Origin: Pelecanus crispus
Taxonomy: Eukaryota; Chordata; Aves; Pelecaniformes; Pelecanidae
Direction of reading: 5' to 3'
DNA length: 64,000 nucleotides
Assembly (NCBI RefSeq): GCF_030463565.1
Contig: NC_134675.1
Span: 12,235,862-12,299,861, forward strand
The notes under the pieces were generated by a model that ran no database searches, was not told where the DNA came from, and saw nothing but the letters and a program-made list of their open reading frames with translations. Below, piece by piece: positions 58,611 through 64,000 of the stretch. A program made the position numbers and the translations under genes. How positions within the stretch are numbered: position 1 is the stretch's first letter; every line of letters begins with the position of its first letter.

Positions 58611-59558
58611 TTGAAGGGGGAAGGGCATATAACCGGGCCTGCTAGTGAGGAGCCCAGGGGTGGCATGGCAACATTGGGGGTGAAATCGATAGCCCATCTC
58701 AAGTGCATGTACACCAATGCACGCAGCATGGGCAACAAACAGGAGGAGCTGGAAGCCCTTGTGCAGCAGGATGGCTATGACATAGTCGCCATCACAGAAA
58801 CGTGGTGGGACGACTCTCATGACTGGAGTGCTGCATTGGATGGCTATAAGCTCTTCAGAAGGGATAGGCAGGGAAGGAGAGGCGGTGGGGTGGCTCTGTA
58901 TGTTAGGGAGTGTTTTGACTGTATAGAGCTTGACAGTGGTGATGATAAGGTCGAGTGCTTATGGGTAAGGATGAGGGGCAAAGACAGCAAGGCAGATGTC
59001 CTGTTGGGAGTCTGCTATAGACCACCCAACCAGGATGTAGAGATAGATGAAGCGTTCTACAAGCGGCTGGCAGAAGTCTCGCAGTCGCCAGCCCTTGTTC
59101 TCGTGGGGGACTTCAACTTGCCGGACATCTGCTGGAAATACAACACAGCAGAGAGGCAACAGTCTCGGAAGTTCCTAGAGTGTGTGGAGGATAACTTTCT
59201 GATGCAGCTGGTAAGCGAGCCTACTAGGGGAGGTGCCTCGCTTGACCTGCTGTTTACAAACAGAGAAGGGCTTGTGGGAGATGTCGTGGTCGGAGGCCGT
59301 CTTGGGCTTAGTGACCACGATATGATAGAGTTCTCGATTCTTGGTGATGTAAAGAGGAGGGGCAGCAAAACTGTTACCATGGACTTCCGGAGGGCAGACT
59401 TTGGCCTGTTCAGGACCCTGGTTGGGAAAGTCCCTTGGGAGGCAGTCCTGAAAGGCAAAGGGGTCCAGGAAGGCTGGGTGTTCTTCAAGAAGGAAATCTT
59501 AAGGGCGCAGGAGCAGGCTGTCCCCGTGTGCTGTAAGACCAACCGGCGGGGAAGATGA
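58611..59558 (+). CDS. CR1 ORF2, apurinic-type endonuclease domain
   Basis: 315 codons with the endonuclease landmarks [50 protein letters not shown] and the SDHD motif. It ends at a TGA shortly before the link to the reverse transcriptase and would be part of one longer ORF2 in an intact CR1. Confidence 0.85.
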   Translation: MKGEGHITGPASEEPRGGMATLGVKSIAHLKCMYTNARSMGNKQEELEALVQQDGYDIVAITETWWDDSHDWSAALDGYKLFRRDRQGRRGGGVALYVRECFDCIELDSGDDKVECLWVRMRGKDSKADVLLGVCYRPPNQDVEIDEAFYKRLAEVSQSPALVLVGDFNLPDICWKYNTAERQQSRKFLECVEDNFLMQLVSEPTRGGASLDLLFTNREGLVGDVVVGGRLGLSDHDMIEFSILGDVKRRGSKTVTMDFRRADFGLFRTLVGKVPWEAVLKGKGVQEGWVFFKKEILRAQEQAVPVCCKTNRRGR

Positions 59559-59796
59559 CCGGCCTGGCTGAACAGGGAGCTTTTGTGGGGACTCAGGGAA
59601 AAAAGTCTACCGCCTTTGGAAGAAGGGGCGGGCAACTCAGGAGGAGTACAGGGATCTTGTTAGGTCATGCAGGGAGGAAAATAGAAAAGCAAAAGCCCAG
59701 CTAGAACTCAATCTGGCCACTGTTGTAAAAGATAATAAAGAATGCTTTTATGAGTACATCAGCAGTAAAAGGAGAGCCAAGGAGGATCTCCATCCT

Positions 59797-61461
59797 TTGC
59801 TGGATGTGGGGGGGAACATTGTCACCGAGGACAAGGAAAAGGCTGAGGTACTTAATGCCTTCTTTGCCTCTGTGTTTAACAGCCAGACCAGTCATCCCCA
59901 GGATATTCAGCCCCCTGAGCTAGAAGACAGGGATGGGGAGCAGAATGGACCCCTCATAGTCCAGGAGGAAGCAGTTAATGACCTGCTACGCCACCTGGAT
60001 GCTCACAAGTCTATGGGGCCAGATGGGATCCACCTGAGAGTACTGAGGGAGCTGGCAGAGGAGCTCACCAAGCCACTCTCCATCATCTATCAGCAGTCCT
60101 GGTTAACAGGGGAGGTCCCTGATGACTGGAGGCTTGCCAGTGTGACACCCATCCACAAGAAGGGCCGGAAGGAGGACCCGGGGAACTACAGGCCTGTCAG
60201 CCTGACCTCGGTCCCGGGGAAGATTATGGAGAGGTTCATCTTGAGTGAACTCAACAGGCAAGTGCAGATCAACCAGGGGATCAGGCCCAGCCAGCATGGG
60301 TTCATGAAAGGCAGGTCCTGCTTGACCAACCTGATCTCCTTTTATGACCTGGTGACCCGCCTGGTGGATGAAGGAAAGGCTGTGGATGTCATTTACCTGG
60401 ACTTCAGTAAAGCCTTTGACACAGTCTCCCATAATATTCTCCTAAGGAAGCTGGTGGCTCATGGCTTGGACGGGCGTAGTCTTCGCTGGATAAAAAACTG
60501 GTTGGGTGGCCGAGCCCAGAGAGTAGTGGTGAATGGAGTTAAGTCCAGTTGGCGGCCGGTCACGAGCGACGTTCCCCAGGGCTCAGTTTTGGGGCCAGCC
60601 TTGTTTAATATCTTTATCGATGATCTGGATGAGGGGATTGAGTGCACCCTCACTAAGTTTGCAGATGACACCAAACTGGGTGGGAGTGTCGATCTGCTGG
60701 AGGGTAGGATGGCCCTGCAGAGGGACCTGGACAGGCTGGACCGATGGGCCGAGGCCAACTGTATGAGGTTTAACAAGGCCAAGTGCCGGGTCCTGCACTT
60801 GGGTCACAACAACCCCATGCAACGCTACAGGCTTGGGGAAGAGTGGCTGGAAAGTTGCCTGGCGGAAAAGGACCTGGGGGTGTTGGTAGACAGCCAGCTG
60901 AACATGAGCCAGCAGTGTGCCCAGGTGGCCAAGAAGGCCAACAGCATCCTGGCTTGTATCAGGAATAGTGTGGCCAGCAGGAGCAGGGAGGTGATTGTCC
61001 CCCTGTACTCGGCGCTGCTCAGGCCGCACCTGGAATACTATGTCCAGTTTTGGGCCCCTCAATACAAGAAAGACATTGAGGCTCTGGAGCGTGTTCAGAG
61101 AAGGGCAACGAAGCTGGTAAAGGGTCTGGAGCACAGGCCTTATGAGGAGTGGCTGAGGGAACTGGGGTTGGTTAGCCTAGAGAAGAGGAGGCTGAGGGGA
61201 GACATTATTGCTCTCTACAACTACCTGAAAGGAGGTTGTAGTGAGGTGGGTGTTGGTCTCTTCTTCCATGTAGTCAGCGATAGGACGAGAGGAAATGGCC
61301 TCAAGCTGTGTCAGGGGAGGTTTAATTTGGATATTAGGAAAAATTTCTTTACGGAGAGGGTAGTCAAGCATTGGAACAGGCTGCCCAGAGAGGTGGTAGA
61401 GTCACCATCCCTGGAAGTGTTCAAAAAACGGGTAGACGTGGCACTTTGGGACATGGTTTAG
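59797..61461 (+). CDS. CR1 ORF2, reverse transcriptase domain
   Basis: 554 codons with the LINE reverse transcriptase motifs in order: [53 protein letters not shown] (catalytic Asp), [12 protein letters not shown], and FADDTKL with the paired catalytic aspartates. The C-terminal tail ends VALWDMV. All catalytic residues are present, which points to recent activity of the family. Confidence 0.88.
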   Translation: MLDVGGNIVTEDKEKAEVLNAFFASVFNSQTSHPQDIQPPELEDRDGEQNGPLIVQEEAVNDLLRHLDAHKSMGPDGIHLRVLRELAEELTKPLSIIYQQSWLTGEVPDDWRLASVTPIHKKGRKEDPGNYRPVSLTSVPGKIMERFILSELNRQVQINQGIRPSQHGFMKGRSCLTNLISFYDLVTRLVDEGKAVDVIYLDFSKAFDTVSHNILLRKLVAHGLDGRSLRWIKNWLGGRAQRVVVNGVKSSWRPVTSDVPQGSVLGPALFNIFIDDLDEGIECTLTKFADDTKLGGSVDLLEGRMALQRDLDRLDRWAEANCMRFNKAKCRVLHLGHNNPMQRYRLGEEWLESCLAEKDLGVLVDSQLNMSQQCAQVAKKANSILACIRNSVASRSREVIVPLYSALLRPHLEYYVQFWAPQYKKDIEALERVQRRATKLVKGLEHRPYEEWLRELGLVSLEKRRLRGDIIALYNYLKGGCSEVGVGLFFHVVSDRTRGNGLKLCQGRFNLDIRKNFFTERVVKHWNRLPREVVESPSLEVFKKRVDVALWDMV

Positions 61462-61667
61462 TCTAGTCTACTTTTAATTGGTTTAGTGTGGACTTGGTAA
61501 TGTTGGGTTAATGGTTGGACTGGATGATCTTAAAGGTCTTTTCCAACCTAAACGATTCTGTGATTCTATGATTCTATAAGGTGTGGTCTCCCTGCTGGGG
61601 TGCTGTGTTGGGGATGGGATTTTGGTCATTGTGGGGGCTGGTAACTGTCCCAGTCTCTTTGTGCCAG

Positions 61668-64000
61668 GCCCTGGATGGCGCATTCAGCAAAGAGAACCAG
61701 GAGCAGTGCCATGCCGCCACCACCCCTCTCATAGAGGCTGTGGATAACCTGACAGCCTTTGCCTCCAACCCGGAGTTTGCCACCGTTCCTTCCCAGATCA
61801 GCCTGGAGGTAGGATGCTGCAGGGGTAGGGAGGGAATGGCCCAGCTGTGATGGGGGCTGCTGAAGGGTGGGGAGGAGCTGTGCCTCCCCCGAGCTTTGGA
61901 TGGGGCCCCAGTGTGGGGCTGGAGCTTGGTGGGGGGGGGGGTGATGGAGAGGTGGCAGCAAGCCTTGGGCTTCGAGGGGCTGCTCTGGGGTGAGGGTCAT
62001 GAGAGAGGGAGGGGGTAACTTCCCACGCACAGTCCCTTGTGTGCGTCACCAGCCCATTGTCTCCCCATGCAGGGGTGCAGAGCCGTGGAGCCCATTGTCT
62101 CTTCAGCCAAGACCATGCTGGAGAGCTCTGCCGGCCTCATCCAGACCGCCCACTCTCTGGCTGTCTACCCCAAGGACCCACCGCAGTGGTCGGTGCTGGC
62201 CAGCCACTCTCGCATCGTCTCAGACTCCATCAAGAAGTTGATCACCAACATGAGCTGAGGCAAGTCCTGCCCACTTGGCCATGGCCCTGTTCCCACTGGT
62301 GGGTATCTCTGCTCAGGCTTACTCCAAGTGAGCATCCCCAGGAATGTTTTGGCTCATCTTCTCCTCGGCCGCTGCCGGGGGGAGGCAAGGGATGGGATGG
62401 AAGATGCCATCCCTCGTCCTGTACGGGAGCTGCTCCTCCAGCCCTGACACAGGTTGATGGGGACGCGTGCCGGTGTGCCTGGGCTCTGACACCGGGTTGC
62501 CCCCAGCCTAGGAGAAAGGGGTCCTGCCCCTCGCCAGCACCAGCTGAGGCCAGGGGTGAAGGGGTGGCATAGCGCCTGCTAGCGCCAGGCTGATCCATCT
62601 GTCACGCAGGGACAAAGCTCCAGGACAGCGGGAGTGTGATGAGGCCATCAAGGTGCTGAACAGATGCATGCGGGAGATGGACCAGGCCTCCCTCGCTGCC
62701 ATCAGCCAGCAGCTGGCCCCCCGAGAAGATATCTCCCACGAGGTGGGTTGAGGACATGCTGCTGCAAGCTCAGCTGGGGCGGATGTCCTTCCCCCTGGCT
62801 CCCAGCAGCACACAGTGACCCCGACCCCACTGCAGCCTCATGCGATGCCCTCTCTGCGACAGGCTTTGCACAACCAGATGATCACGGCTGTTCAGGAGAT
62901 CAGCAACCTGATCGAGCCTGTGGCCAGCACGGCACGGGCCGAGGCCTCACAGCTGGGGCACAAGGTAATGTGGGGACGGGGATGGGGAGCTTCTGACGAG
63001 GCACTCGGTGCACGTGGAGGAGCTCGCGGCAGGAGGAGAGGCATGAGGCAGCTGGGGCTGGAAGCTGCTGGCGCTGATGCTGCTCTTCCCTAGGTGTCCC
63101 AGATGGCTCAGTACTTTGAGCCTCTCATTATAGCGGCTATTGGCACTGCCTCCAAAACACTCAACCACCAGCAGCAGATGAACCTCCTGGACCAGACCAA
63201 AACGTTGGCTGAGTCCGCCCTGCAGATGCTGTATACGGCCAAGGAGGCCGGTGGGAACCCAAAGGTGAGCAGGAGGGGCACATGTCAACAGCATGCTCCC
63301 CTTCATGCGTGGGTGCCACATACGCGTATGCCAGATATGGAAGCCTGGCTGGGGCTGCTGTAAGTGTGCGGCATCCCCGGTGGGAGGGGAGCTGCTGCCT
63401 GTTTTCCCTTACTCTGGCTCATCTTTGCAGCAAGCTGCCCACACCCAGGAGGCTCTGGAGGAGGCCATGCAGATGATGAAGGAAGCGGTGGAGGACCTGA
63501 CCACCACCCTGAACGAGGCAGCCAGCGCTTCGGGTGTTGTGGGGGGCATGGTGGACTCCATCACCCAGGCCGTCAACCAGGTGAGGGGAGCACAGAGAGG
63601 ACCCGGCTAGGGCTGTGGGTGGAGGAGAGGAAGAGTCAGTCAAACCCTACAAGGTCTCTGGGCTGGGGCTGGAGCCAGACTCTCCTGATGGTCTCTTGCA
63701 GCTGGATGAGGGGCCGATGGGCGAGCCAGAGGGGACCTTTGTGGACTACCAGACCACGATGGTGAAGACTGCTAAGGCCATCGCAGTGACTGTGCAGGAG
63801 ATGGTGGGTGCAAGCAAGCCTGTCACCATAGAAAGCGGTGCCTGCCACCCAGGCAGGGCAGCCACCCTCCTTGCTTGCCTGTCCCAGTGTAGGGCCCCTC
63901 TACCTCCTGCTCTTCTTCCATTGGCAGGTCACTAAATCCACCACCAACCCAAATGAGCTGGGCATACTGGCCAACCAGCTCACCAACGACTATGGGCAGC
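61668..64000 (+). pseudogene. TLN1: TLN1 rod exons to the window end, one lost donor
   Basis: Exons 61668-61808 (FSKENQEQCHAATTPLIEAV), 62073-62254 (EPIVSSAKTMLES), 62610-62742, 62863-62964, 63094-63264 (VSQMAQYFEPLIIAAIGTAS), 63431-63580, 63702-63803 and 63928 onward. The donor after 62254 should be GTGAGG but reads CTGAGG; unspliced, the frame reaches TGA three bases later. All other boundaries are canonical. The gene continues past 64000. Confidence 0.87.

Larger units (their letters stand above)
57120..61578 (+). mobile_element. Near full-length CR1 LINE in a TLN1 intron
   Basis: About 4.45 kb, sense to TLN1. The 5' UTR includes GGGCGGGGCCAGGAG and CTATAAAAG near 57312. ORF1 pieces carry a Cys-rich segment near 57610 and, at 58042-58608, an SGNH-type esterase domain ([22 protein letters not shown]). 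ORF2 endonuclease is at 58611-59558 ([34 protein letters not shown]). The reverse transcriptase is at 59797-61461 ([42 protein letters not shown]). The 3' end is CTGTGATTCTATGATTCTAT. ORF2 is interrupted by a stop and a frame change at about 59558-59640, and ORF1 has at least one break. Few differences suggest a young copy. Confidence 0.92.
46447..64000 (+). pseudogene. TLN1: TLN1 (talin-1), degenerate copy, runs off the window
   Basis: Talin-1 links integrin tails to actin through a FERM head and a long helical rod, about 2,541 residues in mammals. The start codon at 46481 sits in GCCACCATGG and the protein begins MVALSLKISIGNVVKTMQFE. About 25 exons can be followed to roughly residue 1,880 at the window end. 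Four lesions are seen: the exons for about residues 229-688 are missing; the exon at 51854-52019 is 2 bases short; the exon that should lie between 53329 and 53604 is absent; and the donor after 62254 reads CT instead of GT. Several arginines of the human protein are cysteines here (MLCN, KICMLDG), the change made by CpG decay. Most other exons remain open, so the decay is recent. Integrin binding through F3 would be impossible for any product. Confidence 0.85.

Overview
This is vertebrate nuclear DNA, almost certainly from a bird. It carries CR1 LINEs with the avian 3' tail, several avian-type ERV LTRs, and a cluster of avidin genes. The gene order GBA2 (+), avidin cluster (+), CREB3 (-), TLN1 (+) matches the conserved TLN1-CREB3-GBA2 neighbourhood, which is Z-linked in chicken; the chicken avidin cluster is also on Z. 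All genes have introns, with GT-AG splice sites and exon phases that can be followed by eye.

Layout. 0.28-2.63 kb: a broken GBA2 (non-lysosomal glucosylceramidase) piece with a solo LTR inside a coding exon. 2.7-10.7 kb: a repeat yard with two + LTRs, a minus LTR containing a further insertion, CR1 tails, and a gag-pro ERV remnant with a leader ORF carrying eight 30-bp repeats. 10.7-12.9 kb: GC-rich minisatellite DNA. 12.9-27.3 kb: four tandem avidin-like genes (A-D, all +), with several LTRs between A and B and one solo LTR between B and C. 28.1-30.8 kb: a CR1 on the minus strand. 31.8-32.4 kb: a solo LTR. 32.9-41.5 kb: CREB3 on the minus strand, with an ERV (itself holding a CR1 fragment) in the intron that splits the bZIP. 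41.4-42.3 kb: a CpG island between CREB3 and TLN1 with a perfect CRE. 46.4-64 kb: TLN1 (talin-1) from its start codon to roughly residue 1,880, running off the window, with a near full-length CR1 in one intron.

The genes do not form a new system that I can see. What stands out is that the whole block is decaying. GBA2 has an LTR in an exon, two lost splice donors, a coding indel and no 3' half. All four avidin copies have coding damage. TLN1 lacks the exons for most of the FERM F2 lobe, all of F3, the linker and R1; it also has a 2-base frameshift, a second missing rod exon and a lost splice donor. CREB3 is nearly clean, with one apparent 1-base frameshift in its last exon. A second, non-essential copy of a normally essential neighbourhood fits best: a degenerating W-linked gametologue of the Z block (which would also explain the LTR and CR1 density) or a segmental duplicate. 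That placement is inference; the lesions are read from the sequence.

Exon boundaries were set by reading splice sites and translated homology by eye and may be off by a base or two. Family assignments rest on remembered protein sequences, not on searches.
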